47,235 nucleotides of DNA from Chlamydiota bacterium (GTDB taxonomy: Bacteria > Chlamydiota > Chlamydiia > Chlamydiales > Rhabdochlamydiaceae). The position numbers and the translations under genes were made by a program. The DNA lies in the NCBI GenBank assembly GCA_030916885.1, contig JAUPVT010000001.1, forward strand, positions 1 through 47,235, given 5' to 3'. Positions 17,817-30,467 of the stretch are shown in pieces (within the stretch, counting starts at the first letter, position 1; every line of letters begins with the position of its first letter). Below the pieces are notes generated by a model, which saw nothing but the letters and a program-made list of their open reading frames with translations, was not told the DNA's origin and made no database searches.

Positions 17817-18905
17817 ATGCCTATTTTATGGCGCTATTTATTGCGCAATTACTTCCAGGTCTTCTTTCTTTGCGTAAGCGTATTTATTAGTGTCTTACTT
17901 GTACTTCGCTTTCAAGAAATTGCTAGATTTATTACATCTGAAGCTTCTTTTACCAAGATTGCTCTATTTGCTTTATATCAAATCCCTTATATTCTGCCGA
18001 TTGCCATTCCTATATCGTGCCTGATCTCTTCCCTTTTGCTTTTTCAAAAGCTTAGTTGTTATCAAGAAATTACAGCCCTGCGCACAATTGGTCTTAGCCT
18101 ACAAAAAATTGTACTCCCTATTTTAACCTCAGGATTTCTACTGGTTTTAGTCAATGCTATGATTGCTTTTGAATTAGGCCCTATTTGCCGCAGTAAGGCA
18201 AGGATGCTGATCTACGAAACAGTGACTTCTAATCCTTTATTTATTTTACAAAAACAAAGTCCTATCAAACTTAAAAATATCTATATCGACCTACAGGTCT
18301 CAAGAGGAGCTAAGTTTGCAGAGGATGTAATTATTGCTCTTAAAAATAACTCTAATCGCCTTAACCTGCTTTCTTTCAAAAATCTCGCTTTAGTTAATGA
18401 AGAATTAGAGGGAAATACGATTTCCTATATTTCTTCTTTTGATTCCAAACAAGAATATGGTTTTGATCATCTTATGATTGAAAATCAAGATCATATGAAA
18501 ATAAAAGCTATTCAACTCGGTCAATTTATGCAACATACCAACTGGTTGTCTCATCATGATTACCTAACATTGCGTATGCTTTTGGCAAAAGAGTGCTTAG
18601 AAACACATGTTAAAATACCTAAGAAAATACTCATTGAAATAGCGAGACGGATTTCTATCGCTTTTGCTCCTTTTACCTTTACATTAATTGGCACTTGTTT
18701 AGGCCTGCAGATTGGCCGTAATCAATCTAAGAAAAAAGCAATATGGGCTATTTCTTTAGCCGCTTTTTTTATGCTATGTTTTATTATTGCTAAATCTATG
18801 TATCCTAATGCACTCTTAGCTATTAGCCTATTACTTATCCCCCACCCTTTAATAGCTTGGGCTAGTTATAGGCAACTAAAATTGGTTTCTAAAGGGATTG
18901 AATAA
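17817..18905 (+). CDS. lptF: LPS export permease LptF-type (YjgP/YjgQ)
   Basis: 362 aa. LptF and LptG form the transmembrane part of the LptB2FG transporter that extracts LPS from the inner membrane. N-terminal helices (YLLRNYFQVFFLCVSVF at about 7-30, then about 60-120) are followed by a soluble beta-jellyroll part (about 130-260) and C-terminal helices (about 280-355), the YjgP/YjgQ layout. The assignment as F rather than G rests on order only. The stop overlaps the next start by one base (TAATG), so lptF and lptG are coupled. Confidence 0.9.
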   Translation: MPILWRYLLRNYFQVFFLCVSVFISVLLVLRFQEIARFITSEASFTKIALFALYQIPYILPIAIPISCLISSLLLFQKLSCYQEITALRTIGLSLQKIVLPILTSGFLLVLVNAMIAFELGPICRSKARMLIYETVTSNPLFILQKQSPIKLKNIYIDLQVSRGAKFAEDVIIALKNNSNRLNLLSFKNLALVNEELEGNTISYISSFDSKQEYGFDHLMIENQDHMKIKAIQLGQFMQHTNWLSHHDYLTLRMLLAKECLETHVKIPKKILIEIARRISIAFAPFTFTLIGTCLGLQIGRNQSKKKAIWAISLAAFFMLCFIIAKSMYPNALLAISLLLIPHPLIAWASYRQLKLVSKGIE

Positions 18906-19975
18906 TGCATGTAAAAATTTGGCAACGCTATCTTACTCGAGAAATAGTAAGTTTTTTCTTTCTTTTTTTAGGCTGCTTTTATTCTATCTATGCATTAATA
19001 GATTATTCTCTACATATGCAAGACTTTATGCAAGATACAAGAATCACTTTTTTTCACATCTTTTTATATTATCTATTTGAATTCATTAAAAGAGCTGACT
19101 TATTGATTCCACTAGCTGTTTTAATCACTACAATTAAGGTGTTATTTGCACTAAATATAAAAGGAGAACTAGTGGCTCTAAGAGCTTCTGGCTTATCTTT
19201 AAAAGTAATCCTTCGCCCTTTTTTTTATCTAGCTATTGCTCTAGCTCTTTTTAATTATATAAGTAATGAATGGATACTTCCTTCTAGTTTAACTTTTGTC
19301 GATAGATTCCAAGAACAGCACTGGAAGCCCTCTTCTAAAAATAGTCATCTTTACACGTTATCTTTATCAGACCAGTCTAAGCTCATTTACCATTCTAAAG
19401 ACACTCAAAAACAATTATTAACTGATGTATTTTGGGTTCGCAATGCTAATGAAATTTGGCATATGAAATCTCTTTGTTATGATCTAAAACAACCCATAGG
19501 TTTTTTTGTAGATCAACTTAAACGAAATGGTAAAGGGCATTTTGAAAGAGTAGAGTCTTTTGAAAAGTATGCTTTTGGTCTATTTTCTAAAGGCCTTCTA
19601 GAAAACTACAAAATATCCACTTCTCTAGAAAATCAAAAGATTAGCATTCTATTCAAGGACTTGGTTCAAAAAAGATTGAGCCCTTATGAATATCCTACAG
19701 CTCTTTCTTATTTTTTATTGAAAGTTACTATGCCTCTTTTATCTTTATTAGTAGTTCTTGCCATTGCTCCTTTTTGCATAAGTCATAGACGCTGTTTTCC
19801 TGTTTTTCTAACCTATGCTTTAGCTCTATTTGGATTTATTGCTTTTTTTACTCTGCTAGATGCGGCTATAATTCTAAGTGAAAATGAAACCATCTCTGCT
19901 TTTTATGCCATTCTTTTCCCTTTTTGCATTTGCTTTAGTCTATTTTCTTACCGATACTTTAAGAGAGTACAATGA
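18905..19975 (+). CDS. lptG: LPS export permease LptG-type (YjgP/YjgQ)
   Basis: 356 aa. Same architecture as the upstream gene: an N-terminal helix bundle starting WQRYLTREIVSFFFLFLGCF, LVALRASGLSLKVILRPF (the conserved coupling region, matching ITALRTIGLSLQKIVLPI in the first gene), a periplasmic jellyroll, and three C-terminal helices. Partner of the preceding permease. It overlaps the stop of lptF by one base and the start of the PAP2 gene by four (ATGA). Confidence 0.9.
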   Translation: MHVKIWQRYLTREIVSFFFLFLGCFYSIYALIDYSLHMQDFMQDTRITFFHIFLYYLFEFIKRADLLIPLAVLITTIKVLFALNIKGELVALRASGLSLKVILRPFFYLAIALALFNYISNEWILPSSLTFVDRFQEQHWKPSSKNSHLYTLSLSDQSKLIYHSKDTQKQLLTDVFWVRNANEIWHMKSLCYDLKQPIGFFVDQLKRNGKGHFERVESFEKYAFGLFSKGLLENYKISTSLENQKISILFKDLVQKRLSPYEYPTALSYFLLKVTMPLLSLLVVLAIAPFCISHRRCFPVFLTYALALFGFIAFFTLLDAAIILSENETISAFYAILFPFCICFSLFSYRYFKRVQ

Positions 19976-20703
19976 TAACCTCATATAAACTCAAATCCTT
20001 TTTTCTTTTACAAACTCTTCTGACACTTTTACTAGTAAGTTTATTTTGGCCCAAAGCAGCTGTCTATTGGCAAAAGCTAGACATTGCATTTTTTAAACTG
20101 ATCAATCAATCTCTACTAAATAGTCATCATTGGCAAATATTTTGGGCTTGTGCAAACCACAAATATGCAGATTGGTTAGAAGATCTATGCATATTGGCAT
20201 TTTTTACTATATGGATACAAAAATCTCCTTCTTCTTTACGTAAAATACGTATTGCACAGTTACTCTTTTGCGTTTTATACATTGCATTTATCCTCTTTTT
20301 TGTAAATCGGATGATTTTTCGTGATCTTATTTCCATACCAAGACCCAGCCCTTCTTTGATAGTTGAAAATAGTGTGATGTTATCAGAAAAAATCCCTTGG
20401 ATGAAAATCAAAGATGTGTCTAAAACAAGCTTCCCAGGGGATCATGCCACAACAGCCTTGCTTTTTGCTTCTAGTTTCTCTTATTTAGCCGGTTGGCGCT
20501 TTGCCATTCCAGCTTGGATCTATGGTTCCTTTCTCTGTATGCCTAGATTAATTACAGGTGCTCATTGGCTCTCTGATGTAATTGTAGGCAGTGGTGGGAT
20601 TACTTTATTTTTTTTAAGCATTGCCTTCTGTACTCCACTATCTCATAACATAAGTTCTTACCTTGCAAGCATATTTAATAAAAAAAGAGTAGTAAGTAAC
20701 TGA
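19972..20703 (+). CDS. PAP2-type membrane phosphatase
   Basis: 243 aa with about five or six membrane helices. The three PAP2 motifs are present in altered form: R117 to R124-P125 (Lys of KxxxxxxRP replaced by Arg), PGDH at 155-158 (usual PSGH), and R192 / H198 / D202 (PRLITGAHWLSD). The likely catalytic His158, His198 and Asp202 are kept. Family members dephosphorylate lipid substrates such as undecaprenyl diphosphate, lipid A or phosphatidylglycerol phosphate. Its ATGA overlap with lptG suggests a link to LPS, for example a lipid A phosphatase, but this is inference; an undecaprenyl-diphosphatase role is equally possible. Confidence 0.85.
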   Translation: MITSYKLKSFFLLQTLLTLLLVSLFWPKAAVYWQKLDIAFFKLINQSLLNSHHWQIFWACANHKYADWLEDLCILAFFTIWIQKSPSSLRKIRIAQLLFCVLYIAFILFFVNRMIFRDLISIPRPSPSLIVENSVMLSEKIPWMKIKDVSKTSFPGDHATTALLFASSFSYLAGWRFAIPAWIYGSFLCMPRLITGAHWLSDVIVGSGGITLFFLSIAFCTPLSHNISSYLASIFNKKRVVSN

Positions 20704-20758
20704 AATCTAGTTTCATCTTTTTAGGGCTTTCATCTAATCTAAAGCTTAAGGAAATAAA

Positions 20759-22285
20759 TTGGAATCTATGCATCCCTATCAAAAGCTCATTAAGCTCTCT
20801 AAACAAATAACTCATCTCTCTTCTATTATCTATCTGCTTGAATGGGATCAAGAAATCTATATGCCATCAGATGGAATTGAATACCGCCCTGAACAAATTG
20901 CTTTTCTTTCTGGCTTAGTTCATCAAAAAAAAACCAGTAAATCCTTTGCAAAAATCTTAGATTCTTTAATTGATTTAGATACAAAAACAATTAAAGACCC
21001 CCATCTAACCCCTATACAAATAACTGCTTTGCAAAAATGGTGTAGAGATTATTCTTTAGCTGCTAAAATCCCCTCTTCTTTTGTCAAAAATTTTGCCAAC
21101 GTAACATCTAAAGCAGTTCATGCCTGGCAAATAGCAAAAAGACATAATGACTTTAAGCTATTTCTCCCTCATCTGCAGAAAGTGGTCTCTCTCTGCCGCG
21201 AAAAAGCAGATATTATCGGTTATCAAGAGCATCCTTATGATGCTCTATTAGATACTTATGAGCCAGAAGCCAAAACCTCTGATCTAACAGCTATCTTTAG
21301 TAAATTAAAACTACCATTAAAACAATTACTCAAAGAAATATCTATTAAAGACTCTGTAGAAAATCGTTTTCTTTATCAGTTTTGTCCTAAACATACACAA
21401 CTAGAATTTGCTCATTTAATTTTAAAAAAAATGGGTTTTTCTCCCTCTTCTTCTCGTTTAGATTGCTCCATGCATCCTTTTTGTACAGGCCTGCAACCTA
21501 AAGATACCCGTATGACTGTAGCTGTAAATCCAGAAAATATCCTAGGTACCATTAGCGCAGCACTCCATGAAGGAGGTCATGGCTTATATCATATGGGTCT
21601 TGTTACCGAGCATTATGGGACTCCACTCGCTGAATCGCTTTCTTTAGGGATTGATGAAAGCCAATCCCGTTTTTGGGAAACCTTAATTGGTCAAAATAAA
21701 CATTTTTGGCAGTATTTTTTTCCTATATTACAACAAAAACTTCCTAAACAATTTGGATTAATTACTTTAGATCAGTTTTATAGAGCTATTAATAATATAC
21801 AACCTCACTTCATACGAATTGAAACCGATGAGATTAGTTACAACCTACACATCCTGCTGCGCTTTGAAATAGAAAAACAACTCATCGAAGGGTTTTTATC
21901 GGTTAAAGATATACCGGATGCTTGGAATGAGCGTATGCGCGATTATCTTGGTCTTGATCCAAAGCTTGATAGCCAGGGTTGTCTGCAAGATATCCACTGG
22001 TCTTTAGGGATGATAGGATACTTTCCTACCTATGCCTTAGGTAATCTTTATGCAGCGCAATTCTTCTCTCAATTCAAAAAAGATCAACCTGATTGGGAAA
22101 TACAAGCAGAAAGAGGAAACCTTTCCCCTATTCGTACTTGGCTACAGACACATATTCATCAATATGGAAGACAATATACCCAAGAAGAGCTCTGTCAAAA
22201 AGTTACAGGATCTGCTCTTTCAGAAAAATTCTTTATTAATTATTTACAAAAAAAATATAAAACTCTTTATCAACTAGATTCTTAA
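20759..22285 (+). CDS. Carboxypeptidase Taq family (M32) metallopeptidase
   Basis: 508 aa, the normal M32 length. A zinc carboxypeptidase that removes C-terminal residues from peptides. The HEGGH site has ligands H270 and H274 with catalytic E271. E300 in DESQS is the expected third ligand, but the usual HESQS reads DESQS here. The mostly helical body and the late GYFPTYALGNLYAAQ motif fit the family. Start choice: TTG at 20759 sits 5 bases after AAGGAA, while ATG at 20768 is an alternative only three codons in. Monocistronic, 55 bp after the PAP2 gene. Confidence 0.93.
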   Translation: MESMHPYQKLIKLSKQITHLSSIIYLLEWDQEIYMPSDGIEYRPEQIAFLSGLVHQKKTSKSFAKILDSLIDLDTKTIKDPHLTPIQITALQKWCRDYSLAAKIPSSFVKNFANVTSKAVHAWQIAKRHNDFKLFLPHLQKVVSLCREKADIIGYQEHPYDALLDTYEPEAKTSDLTAIFSKLKLPLKQLLKEISIKDSVENRFLYQFCPKHTQLEFAHLILKKMGFSPSSSRLDCSMHPFCTGLQPKDTRMTVAVNPENILGTISAALHEGGHGLYHMGLVTEHYGTPLAESLSLGIDESQSRFWETLIGQNKHFWQYFFPILQQKLPKQFGLITLDQFYRAINNIQPHFIRIETDEISYNLHILLRFEIEKQLIEGFLSVKDIPDAWNERMRDYLGLDPKLDSQGCLQDIHWSLGMIGYFPTYALGNLYAAQFFSQFKKDQPDWEIQAERGNLSPIRTWLQTHIHQYGRQYTQEELCQKVTGSALSEKFFINYLQKKYKTLYQLDS

Positions 22286-22360
22286 GAACTTTTAAGCAAC
22301 TCCAGTTATAGGGAATCTTGGGGTTAAAATCAGGAAATAAGTTTACAACACTTTGTTTTA

Positions 22361-23145
22361 TCAGGAAAGATCAGGTAGAGGTCTTATTAATTCTAAAGCA
22401 ATAAGATAGGATATCTCTATAATACAACAAAGTTTATACAAGGAAATAGCAAGGTACTCAAGAAGCAATTAAAGAAAAAACATGAGAAAAAGAGTATCTC
22501 CCAAAGCATTTAAGAGACCGTGTCCTATCAGATTCAATTCTTGAAATACAACCATTAACCAAACCCAATAACATGTAAAAGTAAACAAATAGATTATATT
22601 TGACAAAGTTATTTGATACGAAAAAAAACATATGCAATTTTTTGAAAAAAAAGAGGACTTTCGCATACCCCAGATAAATAGAAGAATGAATCATGCTTCG
22701 TTAAAACTACTTAACAACATAGTTAGGGAGCTACCTAAAGCTAGTATAGTAATATAATTCCCTCCTTTTTAAGGATAATATAAGTAGTACATACCCAGGA
22801 CAACCATATTACTACCGAAGAGAGGAAGACTGATATTTCTAACTCTAAAAATTAATACGACATCTAATATAAGATGAACAATAAGCGAAAGCAAATCTAC
22901 CAAAATTACCATCTTTGTTATGCCTTGCCCTATATACTAAGTAAACAGAGCAGCTCCCATTGGGAAAAGAAAACTTCCTAACATAACAGATCCTATGGCG
23001 TTATCCTTTATAGATCCATAACAGCGTCCGAAAAACACCTGAGAAACGGAAACAATTCACATACAGGGTAGTTGAAAAAATAGGCTAAATTTAATGCACT
23101 TACTGAAGCCTCTAAAGCTAAAGTTGAAAATTTCGCTAAAACAAA
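22361..23145 (-). pseudogene. Remnant of a polytopic membrane transporter, probably MATE family
   Basis: The 977-bp gap between the peptidase and rpsI is not random. On the minus strand one frame runs from about 23055 to 22363 with hydrophobic, helix-like translation (VFFGRCYGSIKDNAIGSVM, MVILVDLLSLIVHLILDVV, LNLIGHGLLNALGDTLFL), broken by TAG, TAA and TGA and again by TAA at 22469-22471. Upstream in a different frame, FSTLALEASVSALNLAYFF precedes it. The order of motifs resembles MATE efflux proteins (alternating helices, GRxYG loop), but that family call is from memory. No function remains. Confidence 0.6.
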
Positions 23146-23262
23146 TTAGAAAAATTACTTTACTCAGCTGAGTTAAATTGGGAAATATAGTAGGGGACTT
23201 TTCTTGAAAGCAAAAGAAAAAGGGCTTTAAAAAATAAAGCCCTACAAAACAAAGGAGAGAAA

Positions 23263-23655
23263 CTAACGTTTTGAGAACTGGAAGCGCTTACGAGCTCCTG
23301 GTTGCCCATACTTTTTACGCTCTCTTTTACGAGAATCACGGGTTAGAAAGCCTAGGCTTTTTAAGGCTTGGCGATTATTTACGTTCTTTTCAACTAAAGC
23401 TCTAGAAATACCCAGCCTAGATGCAATCACCTGACCTTCAATACCACCACCCTTTACACGGATGATAAGATCATAGTTTTCAGGATTATCTACCTCACTT
23501 AAAGGTGATAAAATAGTTATTCTTTGTAGAGCTAAAGGGAAATACTCTTCAAATTTTTTTCCATTTACTTCTATCTTTCCAGTACCGGGACGTAGACGAA
23601 TAGAAGAAACCGCTGTTTTTCTTCTGCCAGTCCCCATAAATTCTTGTTCTTTCAT
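23263..23655 (-). CDS. rpsI: 30S ribosomal protein S9
   Basis: 130 aa. It starts [26 protein letters not shown], the S9 signature, and ends with the basic tail [16 protein letters not shown] that reaches the P-site tRNA. It is 9 nt downstream of rplM, the universal rplM-rpsI pair. Confidence 0.97.
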   Translation of the reverse strand: MKEQEFMGTGRRKTAVSSIRLRPGTGKIEVNGKKFEEYFPLALQRITILSPLSEVDNPENYDLIIRVKGGGIEGQVIASRLGISRALVEKNVNNRQALKSLGFLTRDSRKRERKKYGQPGARKRFQFSKR

Positions 23656-23664
23656 AAGTCCCTA

Positions 23665-24114
23665 TTAGATGTTAATAGATTTTGGAGATTGTGCATGCAT
23701 ATCATGCTCTTCTTTTGCATAAATGCGTAATTTTTTCATTTGAGCTTCTGCGAGCCTACTTTTTGGCATCATTCCCTTAATCGCATGCCAAATAATATAT
23801 TCAGGCTTTCGATCGAGCATAACACGATAAGGAATTTCTCTCATCCCGCTCATAGAGCCTGTATGGTAGCGATAAATTTTTTGGGCATCTTTTGACCCGG
23901 TAACTGCAATCTTACTTGCATTAACTATGATGACACCATCCCCTGTATCGGTATTAGGAGTAAAATCTGTCTTATGCTTTCCTCTTAAAACTTTAGCTAC
24001 TTCGCTAGCAAATCTTCCTAAAGTCTTGCCTGACGCGTCTAGTTTCAGCCATTTACGGCGGTGACGAGCATCCTCTTTGGTGACAAAAAATGTTTTATCT
24101 TGTTTTGCATTCAT
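23665..24114 (-). CDS. rplM: 50S ribosomal protein L13
   Basis: 149 aa. An early assembly protein of the 50S subunit. The sequence shows RRKWLKLDASGKTLGRFAS, GDGVIIVNASKI, KIYRYHTG and IWHAIKGMMPKSRL, the family consensus throughout. It is upstream of rpsI by 9 nt. The divergent miaB starts 161 bp away, so this gap probably holds both promoters. Confidence 0.97.
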   Translation of the reverse strand: MNAKQDKTFFVTKEDARHRRKWLKLDASGKTLGRFASEVAKVLRGKHKTDFTPNTDTGDGVIIVNASKIAVTGSKDAQKIYRYHTGSMSGMREIPYRVMLDRKPEYIIWHAIKGMMPKSRLAEAQMKKLRIYAKEEHDMHAQSPKSINI

Positions 24115-24214
24115 CTACAAGCCTTGAATATTTGGTTTATTTATTAAAGAAACGATAGTTTACTTGTCTGCTCTTTTTTTGCCAAGAAACTTAACCTAAC
24201 TTCTTGAGATCCTC

Positions 24215-24243
24215 TTGCTAAAAGCCTCTTTTTAAGCTAGACT
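24215..24243 (+). promoter_or_regulatory. Candidate miaB promoter
   Basis: TTGCTA at 24215-24220, 17-bp spacer, TAGACT at 24238-24243, about 33 bp before the miaB start. Confidence 0.5.
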
Positions 24244-24275
24244 CGTTTTAATTTTTAACTTCAAAGAAGATCTTT

Positions 24276-25625
24276 ATGCGCAAACAACAAGTAAAAACTT
24301 TTTTTGTAAAGACCTATGGCTGCCAAATGAACGAGCTTGATACGGAGATCATGGTTGGCCTTTTGGAAAAAAGAGGATTAAAACGTGTATTAGAAGAGGA
24401 TCAAGCAGACCTTTTCATCGCTAATACTTGCTCTATTCGCGATCTAGCTGAGCGTAAGGCATTTGGGAAAATAGGTCGGATGGGAAAAAATTTTTTAGAA
24501 AGACCTGTAATTGGTATTACAGGCTGCATGGCAATGGCTAAAAAAGATTCTTTATTTCGCAAGCTTCCTCATGTGGATTTTGTATTAGGTACTAATAATA
24601 TTAATGATCTAAACGAAGTGCTGGATGAGGTTTTGTTAACTGGTAAGAAAACCATTCGAACTGTAGATCAATTTGAAGAAAATCTGGATTATTTGGCAGC
24701 AAAACGAGATGACCCTCTTAAAGCTTTTGTCTCTATTATTCGAGGCTGTGATAAGTTCTGCACTTATTGCGTTGTTCCTTATACACGAGGACAAGAAGTC
24801 TCTCGCCATCCTGATCAAATTATTGAAGAATGTAAGCTTCTTGTAGAAAAAGGTTACAAAGAAATCACTCTACTTGGACAAAACGTTAACAGCTATGGTA
24901 AAGATAAAGCAGAATGGGGTTATTTATTTCATGATTTACTTTACCGTTTAGATCAAATACAAGGTTTACAACGCATTCGTTTTATGACATCTCACCCTGT
25001 GGATATCACTGTTGAACTTATGCAAGCCATCCGAGATCTTCCTTCTGTATGTGAATTTGTGCATTTCCCTATCCAGGCTGGATCTAATCGCATTTTGAAA
25101 AAAATGCATCGCATTTATACTTTGGAAACCTACTTAGAAAAAGTAGCTTTATTAAAAAAAATCGTACCTAATATATCGCTTGGCACAGACATCATCGTTG
25201 GCTTTCCAACAGAAACAGAGCAAGAGTTTCAACAAACCTACGATATCTTAAAAGAAATCCGTTACAGCATAGCTTTCATTTTTTCTTATAGCGCCCGCAA
25301 AGGAACCCCCGCATTTCGCTGGAGGGATGATATCCCAGAAGAGATAAAACAAGAACGTCTACAGAGCCTTCTGCAGCTGCATGAACAAATCTGTACAGAA
25401 CAAAGGCACGAACTATTAGGTTCTTACTTAGAAGTGCTAGTAGAAAAGCGCACTAAAGATAAAAATCTTAAAGGGCGCAGCAGATGTTGGAAAAGTGTGA
25501 TTTTTGCAGGAGAAGATTTTTTAATTGGTTCTTTGCAAACTATAAAAATTACTGGATTTACTAATCAAACTCTACTTGGGGAACTTGTTCCTCATTTAAG
25601 TCTCTTAAAGGCTTTTAACCATTAG
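24276..25625 (+). CDS. miaB: tRNA-2-methylthio-N6-dimethylallyladenosine synthase
   Basis: 449 aa. A radical-SAM methylthiotransferase that makes ms2i6A37 in tRNAs reading UNN codons. The N-terminal UPF0004 domain has the auxiliary cluster cysteines C16 (YGCQMNE), C52 (NTCSIRD) and C84 (GCMA). The radical SAM cluster CDKFCTYC has C158, C162 and C165. The motif SHPVDIT and a C-terminal TRAM domain (about 380-445) complete the family layout. YGCQMNE assigns it to MiaB rather than MtaB. Its 3' end overlaps the convergent membrane protein gene by about 21 bp. Confidence 0.95.
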   Translation: MRKQQVKTFFVKTYGCQMNELDTEIMVGLLEKRGLKRVLEEDQADLFIANTCSIRDLAERKAFGKIGRMGKNFLERPVIGITGCMAMAKKDSLFRKLPHVDFVLGTNNINDLNEVLDEVLLTGKKTIRTVDQFEENLDYLAAKRDDPLKAFVSIIRGCDKFCTYCVVPYTRGQEVSRHPDQIIEECKLLVEKGYKEITLLGQNVNSYGKDKAEWGYLFHDLLYRLDQIQGLQRIRFMTSHPVDITVELMQAIRDLPSVCEFVHFPIQAGSNRILKKMHRIYTLETYLEKVALLKKIVPNISLGTDIIVGFPTETEQEFQQTYDILKEIRYSIAFIFSYSARKGTPAFRWRDDIPEEIKQERLQSLLQLHEQICTEQRHELLGSYLEVLVEKRTKDKNLKGRSRCWKSVIFAGEDFLIGSLQTIKITGFTNQTLLGELVPHLSLLKAFNH

Positions 25626-26162
25626 TAAACCCGCTAATGCCCAGGCGATAACTAGATCTAAACAAGTTACAAAAGTATAAACTGTAGAAAAATGCCACCA
25701 ATTCCAAGTGGGTAATATCCCTAGAATTGCCGTTAATAACCCAATCATTGTCACAAAGAGTGTCTTTTCTAAAAAACGTAGGCCTTGTGTTTGTAAAAGC
25801 ATCCAGGATATAATCGCTGCTGCTAAAATATAGGAACATAGAGAGATCATTAAAGTCATAGCCCCCATTTTTTTCATTCCACCTAACGTTATAGAAGCAA
25901 ATACAAAAGGACCGGCCTTTAAGATCTCTTCTGCTTTTTTAATCTCTTTTGTAGGAGTGTTGTTAGAATAATGGCTCGTATTAGGTAAAACATAAATTCC
26001 ACTCTGTGAGGTGTTTCTCTTGAGAACTTTTGCAACCTCTGCTTCATCTGTAAACTTAAAATAGGTTTGCATATGCCAAGTGAGAGCCATCCAAGAGAGC
26101 ATACTCCACATAAAAACAGTAACTCCTCCTATAAGGGCTCCTTTAGCTAGTTTTTTATACAT
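25605..26162 (-). CDS. Four-helix membrane protein of unknown function
   Basis: 185 aa. One helix at the N-terminus (about 9-30, GVTVFMWSMLSWMALTW), a soluble loop of about 65 residues with KRNTSQSGIYVLP, then three helices (about 95-118, 130-150, 160-182). A Gly/Met-rich linker GGMKKMGAMT precedes the second helix. I do not recognise the family with certainty; similar unnamed proteins occur in several intracellular bacteria as I recall. It is 8 nt downstream of ligA and so in the glgB-ligA operon, and overlaps the end of miaB. Confidence 0.75.
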   Translation of the reverse strand: MYKKLAKGALIGGVTVFMWSMLSWMALTWHMQTYFKFTDEAEVAKVLKRNTSQSGIYVLPNTSHYSNNTPTKEIKKAEEILKAGPFVFASITLGGMKKMGAMTLMISLCSYILAAAIISWMLLQTQGLRFLEKTLFVTMIGLLTAILGILPTWNWWHFSTVYTFVTCLDLVIAWALAGLLMVKSL

Positions 26163-26170
26163 CTTCTCTC

Positions 26171-30353
<4,183 letters not shown>

Positions 30354-30386
30354 GAAACCGGTTCGATATATTTTTCTAGAATAATA

Positions 30387-30420
30387 TGAAAAACTCCTAT
30401 ATCTTATAAGAAGTTTTTCA
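30387..30420. repeat. Inverted repeat between glgB and the repeat-HTH gene
   Basis: TGAAAAACT at 30387-30395 pairs with AGTTTTTCA at 30412-30420 (9 bp, 16-nt loop). It lies in the 114-bp divergent spacer, so it could be an operator or part of a leader; no T-tract beyond, so unlikely to terminate. Confidence 0.45.
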
Positions 30421-30467
30421 ATTATGAAAATCAGACTCTAAAGCTTTATTTTTATAAAAAAATTCCC

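Noticed and set aside
22458-22694. 78-aa minus-strand frame in the gap before rpsI
   Set aside because: Out of frame with the transporter remnant that overlaps it; explained better by the decayed gene.
30387-30420. Hairpin as a terminator for either neighbouring gene
   Set aside because: It lies between divergent starts, not at gene ends, and lacks a T-tract; kept only as an inverted repeat.
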